Source of the DNA: Bin18 sp965200355
Lineage (GTDB): Bacteria; Desulfobacterota; Binatia; Bin18
Direction: 5' to 3'
DNA: 64,000 bases
NCBI GenBank assembly: GCA_965200355.1
Contig: OZ241351.1
Span: 3,100,001 to 3,164,000, forward strand
A model generated the notes under the pieces. That model worked only from the letters and a program-made list of their open reading frames with translations. It did no database searches and was not told where the DNA came from. Made by a program: the position numbers and the translations under genes. Below are positions 1 to 8,797 of the stretch, piece by piece. The number at the start of each line of letters is the position of its first letter. Position 1 is the first letter of the stretch.

Positions 1-29
1 GGTGTCGCCCAGGGCAGGTCGAGGCTCGA

Positions 30-728
30 CTATCCAGCGCGCCGTTTGAGCCGGTTTCGTTCAGCGTCGGAGCGACGGATATAGTGCGGAAGGAGCTGCG
101 AGGCGTCATCGTGGTCTCCCTGTTTGAATCGCATCCAGGCTAGGCGGGCGACACTGCTGCCACGGAGCGGGACAGCACTGAGCGGGAGAAATTCCGTATG
201 GGCCCCGCAGTGTTGTCGAATAATTGTCCCGTAGCGCTCAACCCCATCTCCAACCAAGAGGCAGGGCTCAATGATGTGGTTGGCCAGCTCTTCGGGCGAG
301 AGGACCAGGTCTTCAGTCAGACGGGTCAGGTGCCCGTGCGGGTCACGCACGAAGGAGGCCGCGTACACTTCACGTTTGCGAGCGTCCAGCACCACACACA
401 CTCTGCCGGTCCAATCTGTCACGGCATGGGCAAGCGTGAGGAGCGTCGAGACTCCAGCAACCGGTTGAGACAGGGCATAGGCAAAGCCTTTTATCGTGCT
501 GAGTGCAATGCGCAGACCAGAGAAGGTTCCGGGGCCAATGGTCACTCCTATGCCACCCACCTCAGGCAAGCTGAGGTGGGCCTGATTCAGGACGCGCTGA
601 ATCAAGGGTAAAAGATTTTCCGCATGACTCGCCGCGGCACCACCCGTCTGTTCTGCGAGCACCCGGCCGTCCTGTATCAGGCCGACACTCGCGACCGGGG
701 TCGCCGCGTCAATGCCGAGAACACGCAT
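30..728 (-). CDS. tsaB: tRNA threonylcarbamoyladenosine biosynthesis protein TsaB
   Basis: Partner protein of TsaD in making the threonylcarbamoyl-adenosine (t6A37) modification of ANN-decoding tRNAs in the cytoplasm. The protein has 232 residues, normal for the family. It opens with the ASKHA-type strand MRVLGIDAAT and carries the family signature GPGTFSGLRIALSTIKG at residues 65-81. It is the last gene I can see of the long minus-strand block and begins 9 bases after the rseP stop, so it is probably cotranscribed with it. The ATG at 728 is the only sensible start. The identification rests on the signature and length; no odd features were seen. Confidence 0.93.
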   Translation of the reverse strand: MRVLGIDAATPVASVGLIQDGRVLAEQTGGAAASHAENLLPLIQRVLNQAHLSLPEVGGIGVTIGPGTFSGLRIALSTIKGFAYALSQPVAGVSTLLTLAHAVTDWTGRVCVVLDARKREVYAASFVRDPHGHLTRLTEDLVLSPEELANHIIEPCLLVGDGVERYGTIIRQHCGAHTEFLPLSAVPLRGSSVARLAWMRFKQGDHDDASQLLPHYIRRSDAERNRLKRRAG

Positions 729-737
729 GGCGAGCGC

Positions 738-1808
738 TCAACTGACCAGGCGTGAAATATCGTTATAGAAGACGAGGACGATGAGCGAGACAATCACCAG
801 AAAGCCGACCCGCAGCGCCATTTCTTTGGAACGATTGCTCAACGGGCGGCCCATGAGGAGTTCAATGAGCATCAGCAACAGATGGCCCCCGTCAAGGATC
901 GGGATAGGCAGCAGATTAAAGATAGCCAGGTTGACGTTGACGATAGCCGTGAAGCGCAGCAGATAATCCAATCCCAACCGGGCCTGCTGTCCAGCCACCT
1001 GCGCAATGAGAATAGGGCCGCCCAGCTCTTTGGTTGAAACCTCTCCACTCACCAGCTTGACGACGCTATCCAAAATGAGGTGCGTCCACAGCCACGTCTG
1101 TTCCACTCCGAGCGTCATCGCACGCCCAACTGTCACGGGTTCGGTCGTAAAGGCGCGCTCAATACCAATCACGTAGACGGGTTCGCCGACGGGGTTATCG
1201 CGGAGTTGGGGGGTAATGGTTGTGGCAATAATCTGGCCCCGGTTCGCCTTTTTCATAACCAGGTCGATCTCATTCCCCTTACTGTGCTGAATCTGCTCGG
1301 CCAACGCTTCCCAGGTATGGACCGCCACCCCATCGACTGAGATGATCTCGTCGTCTTCTTCTAAACCGGCCGCTTCCGCCGGCATATTCGCCACAACCCG
1401 GCCAACCGTGGGCTGCTCAACCGGGACATTCATACCAAATTGGGCAAACGCCAGACTAAAGACAACAATGGCCATTAGAAAATTGGCCAACGGTCCGGCA
1501 AAGACAATCAGGAAGCGCTTTGGCAAGGACTTATGGGTGAAGGAGCGGTGTAAGTCGGCCTCGTCTACCTCCTCGCCCACCTCCTCGCCCACCATCTTCA
1601 CATAGCCGCCCAGGGGAATGGCACTGAGTAAATACTCCGTTTCGCCGACCTTACGCCCGATGAGTTTCGGGCCAAATCCGAGCGAGAAGCGCTCAACCCC
1701 AACACCGAGCCATTTCGCAGTCAGGAAGTGTCCCAATTCGTGCACAAAAATAATGAGTCCAAAGACAATAACGACTTGTAACGCAACATCAAAAGTTGAA
1801 AGGTCCAT
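738..1808 (-). CDS. rseP: RIP metalloprotease RseP (site-2 protease family)
   Basis: Inner-membrane zinc protease that cuts substrates inside the membrane; in model bacteria it cleaves anti-sigma factors and leftover signal peptides. The zinc motif HELGH is at residues 23-27 in the first membrane segment. A PDZ domain (about residues 125-205) follows, and the second active-site motif LDGG starts at residue 305, just before the last hydrophobic segments. At 356 residues it has room for one PDZ domain, whereas E. coli RseP (about 450) has two. It lies 12 bases downstream of cdsA, the usual neighbour. Which anti-sigma factor it would act on cannot be told from this window. Confidence 0.94.
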   Translation of the reverse strand: MDLSTFDVALQVVIVFGLIIFVHELGHFLTAKWLGVGVERFSLGFGPKLIGRKVGETEYLLSAIPLGGYVKMVGEEVGEEVDEADLHRSFTHKSLPKRFLIVFAGPLANFLMAIVVFSLAFAQFGMNVPVEQPTVGRVVANMPAEAAGLEEDDEIISVDGVAVHTWEALAEQIQHSKGNEIDLVMKKANRGQIIATTITPQLRDNPVGEPVYVIGIERAFTTEPVTVGRAMTLGVEQTWLWTHLILDSVVKLVSGEVSTKELGGPILIAQVAGQQARLGLDYLLRFTAIVNVNLAIFNLLPIPILDGGHLLLMLIELLMGRPLSNRSKEMALRVGFLVIVSLIVLVFYNDISRLVS

Positions 1809-1820
1809 TCCACGTACTCC

Positions 1821-2630
1821 TCAGTTTTCGGGCCAGATGTAATGCCACAGCGTGTTATAGTAATAGATAAAGGCACCTGGGAAAAGTAAACTATCGATAC
1901 GATCAAGAAGCCCACCGTGGCCGGGAAAGAGCCAGCCTGAATCCTTGGCGTTACAGGCCCGCTTCAAGCCAGACTCACACAGGTCGCCCAACTGGGCGAG
2001 TCCGCCCAGACAAAGCGCCAGCACCAGTAATTCGAGCACATCTCGATGGGGCAGAAGAGACGGCCAGGCGATGAGCGCGGCGACGCAATGCCCGCCTAGC
2101 GCGCCGACGCTCCCCGCTATTGTTTTGCCGGGGCTGATATGTGGTAACAGTTTCCGTTTTCCCCACAGCCGGCCGACAGCATAGCCTCCGGTGTCTCCCA
2201 GCATGGCGACCAGCAGGAGAAATAACACCCACTGCGCGCCGTGCGGGCCGTGGTGTATCCAGAGCAGGTGCGGAAAAAGAAACCCTATATACACCACACC
2301 AAACACGAAGAGGCTGGTGGTCTGGATGCCTCGCGCGGGCTGACGGTCTCCAAGACTCAGGATAAAAATCAGGATAAAGCCAAGGGTCAAGGCAGCGCCA
2401 ATAAGCCGCATATCGCCCGAGGCCATGCTGAGGGCGACAAGCAGGCCCCACACGACGCCAAGGACCGGAGAATGGGTGTATTGGGCGCGCGTGAGTGAAA
2501 AGTATTCCCATAAGCCGATACCTGTGAGCACAAGAATGGCACTCGAAAAGACCCATTGCGGCGCATGGTATATCAGAAAGAACAGAAGGGGGAGCGTGCC
2601 CGCGGCGGTCAGGAGTCTAGTGCGCAGCAC
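1821..2630 (-). CDS. cdsA: Phosphatidate cytidylyltransferase CdsA
   Basis: Makes CDP-diacylglycerol from phosphatidate and CTP in the inner membrane, feeding phospholipid synthesis (see pgsA at 56441-57013). It is strongly hydrophobic throughout, with many membrane helices. The C-terminal CdsA signature is complete: KR, then KD, then PGHGGLLDRIDS, roughly residues 223-245. I prefer the GTG start at 2630 (MLRTRLLTAAG), which matches the usual N terminus. A TTG at 2648 would add six residues. Either way the start lies inside the end of uppS, so the two are likely translationally coupled. About 269 residues, typical for the family. Confidence 0.93.
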   Translation of the reverse strand: MLRTRLLTAAGTLPLLFFLIYHAPQWVFSSAILVLTGIGLWEYFSLTRAQYTHSPVLGVVWGLLVALSMASGDMRLIGAALTLGFILIFILSLGDRQPARGIQTTSLFVFGVVYIGFLFPHLLWIHHGPHGAQWVLFLLLVAMLGDTGGYAVGRLWGKRKLLPHISPGKTIAGSVGALGGHCVAALIAWPSLLPHRDVLELLVLALCLGGLAQLGDLCESGLKRACNAKDSGWLFPGHGGLLDRIDSLLFPGAFIYYYNTLWHYIWPEN

Positions 2631-3378
2631 GTTTGAGCTCGGTCTCAATCAGTTGCTCGGCCGTTCGACCGAAACGCCGGTCCCGCTGCTGATAATCCGC
2701 CAAGGCTTGCAAGAAGGCGTCGCGGTCGAAGTCTGGCCACAGGGTATCGGTGACATAGAGTTCCGTGTAGGCCAATTGCCAGAGCATAAAATTGCTGACC
2801 CGAAACTCTCCACTAGTCCGAATCAGCAAGTCTGGAGCGGGGATATCGGCCGTCCACAGCGATTGTTCGATAGCTTGCTGGTCGATCTCGAATGGTCTCA
2901 GTTGTCCCGCCTGGACGGCGGTCGCCAGGGTCTGAACCGCGGCGACGATTTCCTCTCGGGCGCTATAGCTCACGGCTAAGATCACCGTCAGGCCGGTGTT
3001 GTCTTGTGTTGCTGCAATCACGTCAAACAGTGATTTCCGAACAATCGCTGGAAGGCGGCCCAGATTACCGATAGCCCGCAGGCGGATATTATATCGCATC
3101 ATACGGCGCAGTTCGGTCCTGAGGTAGCGATTGAGCAGCCCCATGAGGGCCCGGACTTCACGGGGCGGCCGCTGCCAGTTCTCCGAAGAGAACGCGTACA
3201 GAGTCAGATACGAGAGGCCGAGGCCGCGACTCGTCTCAACGATGTTACGGACCGCTTCTTTCCCGCGCTTGTGGCCTTCAATACGACTCAGGCCGCGTCG
3301 CTGCGCCCACCGTCCGTTGCCATCCATAATAATGGCAACATGACGGGGCATTTGGTCTTTCTCGATGGTAACGCTCAC
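2617..3378 (-). CDS. uppS: Isoprenyl transferase / undecaprenyl diphosphate synthase UppS
   Basis: Cis-prenyltransferase that builds undecaprenyl diphosphate, the lipid carrier for peptidoglycan and surface polysaccharides. Visible signatures: HVAIIMDGNGRWA at residues 13-25 with the catalytic Asp19; the RTSGEFRVSNF segment; and a C-terminal ELYVTDTLWPDFD segment that matches the family's Mg/diphosphate region. The frame opens at a GTG at 3378; an ATG at 3354 preceded by GAGAAAG is an alternative giving a protein eight residues shorter. 253 residues is normal. It sits 63 bases downstream of frr and overlaps the start of cdsA, the standard frr-uppS-cdsA order. Confidence 0.94.
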   Translation of the reverse strand: MSVTIEKDQMPRHVAIIMDGNGRWAQRRGLSRIEGHKRGKEAVRNIVETSRGLGLSYLTLYAFSSENWQRPPREVRALMGLLNRYLRTELRRMMRYNIRLRAIGNLGRLPAIVRKSLFDVIAATQDNTGLTVILAVSYSAREEIVAAVQTLATAVQAGQLRPFEIDQQAIEQSLWTADIPAPDLLIRTSGEFRVSNFMLWQLAYTELYVTDTLWPDFDRDAFLQALADYQQRDRRFGRTAEQLIETELKRAAH

Positions 3379-3441
3379 GCGCGTAAACAGCAGGTTGAGA
3401 ATAGATTAGTCGTAGGGCGGGCCGCAGGCAAAGACCATCCC

Positions 3442-3999
3442 TTATACCGCCATCAACTCTTCCTCTTTCAGTTTGAGGACATGGTCCAGTTTTTCTATAT
3501 ATTCATCGGTCATCTTTTGTACGCGCTCTTGTGCGGCATGCAATTCGTCTTCGGTAATTTCTTTATCCTTTTGCATTTCCTTGAGATAGTCGTTGGCGTC
3601 GCGTCGATGGTTCCGCATGGAAATCCGGTAGCCCTCTGTGCTTTTCCGAATTTTTCGGACAAAGTCCTTGCGCCGCTCTTCGGTGAGTTCGGGTATGGGG
3701 AGGCGGATGACCTTCCCGTCGTTGACTGGAGTGAGGCCCAGGTCAGCCTGATAGATCGCCTTTTCCACATCGCCGATGATATTTTTTTCGTAGGGCTGCA
3801 CGACCAGGAGGCGGGCTTCTGGGGCAGATAGAGAAGCCAGTTGATTCAGGGGGGTTGGGGAGCCGTAATACTTGACCATCACGCCTTCGATTAACGACGT
3901 GGAGGCGCGGCCGGTGCGAACTTTTGAGAACTCGACACGGAGCGACCCCAGGGTGCGCTCCATTTCTTGCTTCATGTGTGCCAAAACTTCGGCGCTCAT
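3442..3999 (-). CDS. frr: Ribosome recycling factor
   Basis: Releases the post-termination 70S ribosome from mRNA together with EF-G. The 185-residue length and the sequence match RRF along its whole length: the central KVRTGRASTSLIEGVMVKYYG segment region and the C-terminal three-helix bundle rich in Lys and Glu. The ATG overlaps the pyrH stop in an ATGA junction (3996-3999), and a run of six G followed by AGCT just upstream is an excellent ribosome-binding site lying inside the end of pyrH. Both point to translational coupling within the rpsB-tsf-pyrH-frr operon. Confidence 0.96.
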   Translation of the reverse strand: MSAEVLAHMKQEMERTLGSLRVEFSKVRTGRASTSLIEGVMVKYYGSPTPLNQLASLSAPEARLLVVQPYEKNIIGDVEKAIYQADLGLTPVNDGKVIRLPIPELTEERRKDFVRKIRKSTEGYRISMRNHRRDANDYLKEMQKDKEITEDELHAAQERVQKMTDEYIEKLDHVLKLKEEELMAV

Positions 4000-4727
4000 A
4001 GCTCCCCCCCATGGACCACCGTTCCAATGGGCTCTCCACGCACCACGCGCTGGATATTCCCAGGCTCAAGCATACTGAACACAATGATGGGGAGACGATT
4101 ATCCATACATAATGATATCGCCGTGGAGTCCATGACCTTGAGGTTTTGCTGTAAGACCTCAAGGTAGGTCAAGTTCTGATACCGCCGGGCCGTCGTATCT
4201 TTCAACGGGTCAGCGCTATATATCCCATCAACCTTGGTTGCTTTGAAAATAGCTTGGGCCCCGATTTCCATCGCGCGTAAGCTGGCTGCGGTGTCCGTGG
4301 TAAAATAGGGATTCCCGGTCCCGGAAGCAAAAATAACGATACGGCCTTTCTCAAGATGGCGCGTGGCGCGTCGTCGAATGTACGGTTCGGCTACCTGCGA
4401 TACGGTCAGGGCTGACATGACGCGCGTCGGGACCTCTACTTTCTCCAAAGCTTCCTGCATGGCCAAGCTGTTAATGACCGTGGCCAGCATCCCCATATAA
4501 TCGCCGGTTGACCGGGCAATCCCTCTTGAACTCGCGTCTACTCCGCGCAGGATATTGCCTCCACCAAGGACCAGGGCAATCTCGCATCCCAGCGCGTGAA
4601 TCTCCTGAATCTCTCCGGCAATGCGAGCGAGAACAGTGTCGTCAATCCCAAAGCCTCGTTTGCCAGCAAGTGCTTCTCCACCCAACTTCAGCAGAACACG
4701 CTGGTATGGAGCAGACTGGGTCGCCAT
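3996..4727 (-). CDS. pyrH: Uridylate kinase PyrH
   Basis: Phosphorylates UMP to UDP with ATP in pyrimidine nucleotide synthesis. It belongs to the amino-acid kinase fold, shown by the N-terminal LLKLGGEALAG motif (near residue 12), the LVLGGGNILRG loop and the FASGTGNPYFTTDTAA segment of the bacterial UMP kinase family. 243 residues is the expected length. It starts 5 bases after the tsf stop and shares an ATGA overlap with frr, so it belongs to the translation operon. Bacterial PyrH enzymes are usually hexamers regulated by GTP and UTP; this is family knowledge. Confidence 0.96.
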   Translation of the reverse strand: MATQSAPYQRVLLKLGGEALAGKRGFGIDDTVLARIAGEIQEIHALGCEIALVLGGGNILRGVDASSRGIARSTGDYMGMLATVINSLAMQEALEKVEVPTRVMSALTVSQVAEPYIRRRATRHLEKGRIVIFASGTGNPYFTTDTAASLRAMEIGAQAIFKATKVDGIYSADPLKDTTARRYQNLTYLEVLQQNLKVMDSTAISLCMDNRLPIIVFSMLEPGNIQRVVRGEPIGTVVHGGEL

Positions 4728-4732
4728 GCACC

Positions 4733-5356
4733 CTACGCAGCGCCCTGTTCAGCAGGCTCTGCTTCTCCAATTTGGAAACGCGCAAACCGGTGGACGACGA
4801 TATTTTCGCCGGTCTTACCCACCGCCTCATTGACAATCTCTTGGACGCTTTTACTCGGCTCTCGAATATAGGCTTGTTCGAGCAGACACACTTCGCGGTA
4901 AAACTTCTCGATTTTTCCTGAAACGATCTTCTCAATCACCCGTGCCGGCTTTCCAGACGCTTCGGCCTGCGTCTGGTAGACCGCCTGCTCCCGCTCAAGC
5001 TCGACCTCAGTGATATCTTCTCGACGCACGCAACGCGGATTTGCGGCTGCTACTTGCATCGCAATATCTTTGACAAGCTGTTGGAACTCCTCAGTCCGCG
5101 CCACAAAGTCCGTTTCACAATTCACTTCAACCAACACGCCGATTTTCCCACCGCCATGAATATAGGAGCCCACCACGCCCTGCTCTGCCGCGCGCCCGGC
5201 CCGCTTAGCGGCAGCGGCCAATCCTTTCTCACGAAGAAAGTCAATGGCCTTTTCAATATCGCCATTATTTTCAGCGAGCGCTTTTTTACAATTAACAATA
5301 CCCGCGCCGGTCCGCTCACGCAGTTCTTTGACCTGGGCCATTGAAATACCGCTCAC
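4733..5356 (-). CDS. tsf: Elongation factor Ts
   Basis: Nucleotide exchange factor that regenerates EF-Tu-GTP. The N-terminal UBA-like domain (VKELRERTGAGIVNCKKAL, near residues 9-27) and the EF-Tu-contacting segment with the TDFVARTEEF motif are present. The protein is 207 residues, the short form of the family, whereas E. coli EF-Ts has about 280; the C-terminal dimerisation part is reduced. I prefer the GTG start at 5356 because a strong GGAGGGGG site lies 6 bases upstream and the codon overlaps the rpsB stop as GTGA. An ATG at 5341 is the alternative. Confidence 0.95.
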   Translation of the reverse strand: MSGISMAQVKELRERTGAGIVNCKKALAENNGDIEKAIDFLREKGLAAAAKRAGRAAEQGVVGSYIHGGGKIGVLVEVNCETDFVARTEEFQQLVKDIAMQVAAANPRCVRREDITEVELEREQAVYQTQAEASGKPARVIEKIVSGKIEKFYREVCLLEQAYIREPSKSVQEIVNEAVGKTGENIVVHRFARFQIGEAEPAEQGAA

Positions 5357-6189
5357 GCGACACCCCCTCCCTCAGTAAGCGCCGCCGGCGAAGTCTCTCC
5401 GGCTTGTACCTCAGGCGACTCCGGCATATCCGGTCCCGCCTGTTTTTCCGGCTCTGCCTGGTCTGCCGGCTCAAGCGCTTCCCCTTCGCCTTGCTGCTCT
5501 TGATATAGCGCCCGTCCTTCTATGGAGGCGTCAGCTATAGCAGACACAAAAAGACGAATGGCGCGAATAGCATCATCATTGCCTGGGATCTTATGGGTGA
5601 TCAGGTCCGGGTCACAGTTTGAATCAATGGCAGCAACCACTGGCAGACCAAGCTTATTCGCCTCCCGCACGGCAATTTCTTCCTTCTTCGTATCAACGAC
5701 AAATATCGCATCAGGCAGCTTCCGCATCGTTTTGATACCGCCTAAGACATTCATTAGCTTATCCCGCTCCCGGCTGATTCCTAGGAGTTCTTTCTTGGTC
5801 AGCGAATCGGCAATCGCGGCGGTTTCGAGCATTTCTTCGACTCGTTTCAGCCGGTCGATAGACTTCCGAATAGTTTGAAAGTTCGTCAACATACCGCCCA
5901 GCCAGCGGTTATTGACATAAAACATCTCACAGTGCTCAGCGGCTTCGCGCACGACTTCCTGCGCTTGTTTCTTGGTCCCGACAAAGAGAATCTGACCACC
6001 GTCAGCGACGAGATCGCGAATGAAGCCACACGCGTCACGCAACATCCCCACAGTTTGCTGCAAGTCGATGATATGAATGCCGTTTCGGGCACCAAAAATA
6101 TACGGCTTCATCTTTGGGTTCCAGCGACTCGTCTGGTGGCCAAAGTGAACCCCGGCCTCAAGCAGTTGCTTGATCGTAATTTCAGCCAT
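5353..6189 (-). CDS. rpsB: 30S ribosomal protein S2
   Basis: Small-subunit ribosomal protein. The sequence from MAEITIKQLLEAGVHFGHQ onward is unmistakable S2, with the ARNGIHIIDLQQT and the VNNRWLGGMLTN segments. The ATG at 6189 is used rather than the in-frame one at 6213 because the AAGAAAGG ribosome site lies between them. The protein is about 278 residues and ends in a Glu/Pro/Ala-rich acidic tail of roughly 50 residues beyond the conserved core. It heads the rpsB-tsf-pyrH-frr run and overlaps tsf by four bases. A small stem-loop lies upstream at 6256-6274. Confidence 0.96.
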   Translation of the reverse strand: MAEITIKQLLEAGVHFGHQTSRWNPKMKPYIFGARNGIHIIDLQQTVGMLRDACGFIRDLVADGGQILFVGTKKQAQEVVREAAEHCEMFYVNNRWLGGMLTNFQTIRKSIDRLKRVEEMLETAAIADSLTKKELLGISRERDKLMNVLGGIKTMRKLPDAIFVVDTKKEEIAVREANKLGLPVVAAIDSNCDPDLITHKIPGNDDAIRAIRLFVSAIADASIEGRALYQEQQGEGEALEPADQAEPEKQAGPDMPESPEVQAGETSPAALTEGGGVA

Positions 6190-6255
6190 GTACAGGGTAC
6201 CTTTCTTTCTCAATGATACGTGGAATATGCCTCATTTCAGGGAGGAGCTTTGTAT

Positions 6256-6274
6256 CAAAGGCGAAAAACCTTTG
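6256..6274. other. Stem-loop between rho and rpsB
   Basis: Six-base perfect inverted repeat CAAAGG/CCTTTG around a seven-base loop, in the 103-base gap between the rho stop and the rpsB start. No T-run follows on either strand, so it is not a standard intrinsic terminator. It lies 67-85 bases ahead of rpsB and could belong to the rpsB leader, where S2 commonly controls its own operon. That role is inference. Confidence 0.3.
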
Positions 6275-6292
6275 CAACGCGCCCAGAGAGCG

Positions 6293-7621
6293 TTATTGAT
6301 TCATAGATTCAAGAAATTCTTGGTTATCCTTGGTCCCCTGGATTTTATCCATAAAAAATTCCATGGCTTCAACCGCGTTCAATCCGGCCAATAATGTTCT
6401 GAGGAGCCGCACTCGGTTCGATATCTTTGGCGCCAGCAATAACTCTTCCTTGCGCGTACCGGAGCGGACAATATCCGTAGCAGGAAAAATGCGCTTATCC
6501 ATGAGGCGGCGGTCCAAGTGGATTTCCATATTCCCGGTCCCCTTGAACTCCTCAAAGATGACTTCATCCATGCGACTGCCGGTATCGACTAAGGCCGTCC
6601 CAATGATGGTCAAACTCCCGCCATCTTCGATATTGCGGGCTGCGCCAAAGAATTTTTTCGGCATCCGTAAGGCGTTGGCATCCACTCCACCGGATAGCAA
6701 TTTCCCACTCGGTGGGACAACGGCGTTATTCGCCCGCGCTAAGCGCGTAATGCTGTCGAGCAAGACGACAACATCCTTGCCATGCTCAACCAGCCGTTTT
6801 GCTTTCTCCAAGACCATCTCCGCCACCTGCACGTGCCGAGTCGCCGGTTCATCAAAGGTCGAGCTCACGACCTCAGCCCGGACTAAGCGCTGCATATCGG
6901 TGACTTCTTCGGGCCGCTCGTCGATTAATAGGACAATCAAAATGACTTCTTTGTGATTATGGACAATGCCATGCGCCAGATTCTGCAACATCATCGTTTT
7001 GCCGGTCCGAGGGGCGGCAACAATTAAGCCGCGCTGACCTTTGCCTATGGGAGTAAAGAGGTCAATGGTCCGCGTGGTATACTCTTCGGGGTTGTGTTCA
7101 AGCTTGAGTTGCTCTTCTGGGTAGAGCGGCGTCAAATTGTCAAAAAGGATTTTGTCTCGGGCGCGTTCCGGTTCCTCATAGTTCGTGGCTTCAACTTTCA
7201 GCAGCGCAAAATAGCGCTCTCCTTCCTTGGGCGGACGGATTTGTCCGGCCACAACGTCTCCGGTTCGCAAATTGAACCGCCGAATCTGGCTCGGGGAGAC
7301 ATAGATATCATCCGGCCCCGGCAGATAATTGTAATCAGGAGAACGGAGAAAACCAAACCCATCAGAGAGAATCTCTAATACCCCCTCGCCGTAGATGAAG
7401 CCGCTCTGCTCGGCCTGGGCCTGAAGAATAGAAAAAATCAAGTCTTGTTTCCGGAGACTGGACGCTCCCTCGATATTAAAATTGCGAGCGATTTCTGCCA
7501 GCTCGCCGATTTTCTTTGCTTTCAGAGACTTCAGATTCAGACCGACATCTTCGCCGTCCCCATTAACGCGAACCTCCTGGAGTCCATTCGCATTATTAGT
7601 CTTTGTGGTCGTTCGACCCAT
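6293..7621 (-). CDS. rho: Transcription termination factor Rho
   Basis: Hexameric RNA-dependent ATPase/helicase that ends transcripts. Domain order is clear: N-terminal Rho helix-bundle (residues about 30-70), cold-shock-type RNA-binding domain (about 75-145), then the RecA-like ATPase with Walker A APRTGKT near residue 185, the LIDERPEEVTDMQR segment and the SGGVDANAL Q/R-loop region. 442 residues, slightly longer than E. coli Rho (419) because of a short N-terminal extension. The ATG at 7621 is preceded by AGGAGG. A 240-base structured leader separates it from rluD (see 7622-7861). Confidence 0.96.
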   Translation of the reverse strand: MGRTTTKTNNANGLQEVRVNGDGEDVGLNLKSLKAKKIGELAEIARNFNIEGASSLRKQDLIFSILQAQAEQSGFIYGEGVLEILSDGFGFLRSPDYNYLPGPDDIYVSPSQIRRFNLRTGDVVAGQIRPPKEGERYFALLKVEATNYEEPERARDKILFDNLTPLYPEEQLKLEHNPEEYTTRTIDLFTPIGKGQRGLIVAAPRTGKTMMLQNLAHGIVHNHKEVILIVLLIDERPEEVTDMQRLVRAEVVSSTFDEPATRHVQVAEMVLEKAKRLVEHGKDVVVLLDSITRLARANNAVVPPSGKLLSGGVDANALRMPKKFFGAARNIEDGGSLTIIGTALVDTGSRMDEVIFEEFKGTGNMEIHLDRRLMDKRIFPATDIVRSGTRKEELLLAPKISNRVRLLRTLLAGLNAVEAMEFFMDKIQGTKDNQEFLESMNQ

Positions 7622-7861
7622 ATCTTCCTCCTACCTTGTCTGCGTCTGCCGGAGTAAACCGGAAGGATGTCTCCTTGGTATGATGCCCTGCCAAGGCACG
7701 TCCGCCTCGGATGTCACTTGCCCGTGTTGGGGGAAAACCATCAAGAAACAGCGGTGTAAGCGGTGAGAAATTCTTTTTCGGAGCGGTCTGCGGAGGACGA
7801 TTGATCCTCTGACCGACACGGCTTACATAATACATCCCCACCCCGCTGTCAACGAAAAGCG
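7622..7861 (-). promoter_or_regulatory. Structured leader and possible promoter of rho
   Basis: This 240-base gap is the longest within the left block. On the minus strand TTGACA (complement of 7847-7852) is followed after 14 bases by TATTAT (7827-7832), a near-consensus sigma-70 pair with a too-short spacer. The predicted leader of about 200 bases contains a perfect six-pair hairpin CCTTGG/CCAAGG (7673-7678 with 7691-7696) and a smaller GAGGA/TCCTC hairpin. Rho leaders are known sites of autoregulation in other bacteria; a regulatory role here is inference. Confidence 0.35.
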
Positions 7862-8797
7862 TCACTCCCAGACAGAGTCCAACTCCAACAGCAGCCTGGC
7901 AAAATCAGCAGGGTAAGGGGCCCGAATTGTCATCGCCGTATGGTCATGGGGGTGCGTAAATTCAATCGCTTCCGCGTGCAAGGCTTGACGCGGAAAGTGC
8001 TGAATCTCAGCGGGCAGGACGGCTTCCGCACGCCGCGACCCATACAGCGCATCGCCAATAATAGGATGGTTGAGCGCCGCGAGATGAACCCGCAATTGGT
8101 GGGTCCGGCCGGTCTTGGGAAAAAGATGGACAAGAGAAACACGGTGACAGGACTTCAGGACTGCATACCGACTGACCGCCGGACGGCCCTTCCGGGCGTG
8201 GATGGACATTTTCTTCCGGGCGTGCGGGTGGCGACCAATAGGAAAAGCAATTTCCCCCTCGGGCTGCGGCAGGCGTCCGACGACGACAGCCCGGTAGGTT
8301 TTGTGGACGTGTCGCGCCTTAAACTGCCCAGCTAGGGCTTCCAGCGTCGCCTGATTCTTGGCGACGAGCAAGACGCCGGACGTGTCTTTATCAAGTCTAT
8401 GGACGATCCCCGGACGAAGCGAGGCCGCCCCTCCCCTCCATCCCCAGTATGCCAGCAAGGCGTTCACCAGCGTACCATGCCACTGGCCAGGGGCAGGATG
8501 CACGACCATACCAGGGGGTTTATTAATCGCGGCCAGACTGTCGTCCTCATACAAAATATCGAGGGGAATATCCTCAGGCAGGGCCGTTATTGGTTGTGAA
8601 AGCGGGGGAGAGACCTCCAGGATTTCACCGCGCCGGACAGGATAGCTCGCCTTTTGAAGCGTGCCGTCTACCAGAACATGATGGCGGGTGATTAACAGCT
8701 TTGCTTGCGACCGGCTGATCTCCGCCAGGGAAGCAACCACCACATCTAAACGCTGACCGACATGGGAGAGCGAAACCTGAAGATGCTGGACCGTCAC
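7862..8797 (-). CDS. rluD: RluA-family 23S rRNA pseudouridine synthase (RluD-like)
   Basis: Isomerises uridines to pseudouridine in ribosomal RNA. It has an N-terminal S4 RNA-binding domain (about residues 12-60) and the RluA catalytic domain with HRLDKDTSG at residues 133-141, in which Asp136 is the catalytic residue. The length of 311 residues and the S4 domain match the RluD group, but the exact target uridines cannot be read from sequence. The GTG start at 8797 overlaps the ribF stop (GTGA), so the two genes are coupled. Confidence 0.87.
   Translation of the reverse strand: MTVQHLQVSLSHVGQRLDVVVASLAEISRSQAKLLITRHHVLVDGTLQKASYPVRRGEILEVSPPLSQPITALPEDIPLDILYEDDSLAAINKPPGMVVHPAPGQWHGTLVNALLAYWGWRGGAASLRPGIVHRLDKDTSGVLLVAKNQATLEALAGQFKARHVHKTYRAVVVGRLPQPEGEIAFPIGRHPHARKKMSIHARKGRPAVSRYAVLKSCHRVSLVHLFPKTGRTHQLRVHLAALNHPIIGDALYGSRRAEAVLPAEIQHFPRQALHAEAIEFTHPHDHTAMTIRAPYPADFARLLLELDSVWE

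Noticed and set aside
7596..7865. 89-codon frame filling the rluD-rho gap on the minus strand, with a GTGA overlap with rluD
   Set aside because: Its start has no proper ribosome site, the sequence is not recognisable, and it overlaps a promoter-like element and hairpins. It is more likely leader than gene.
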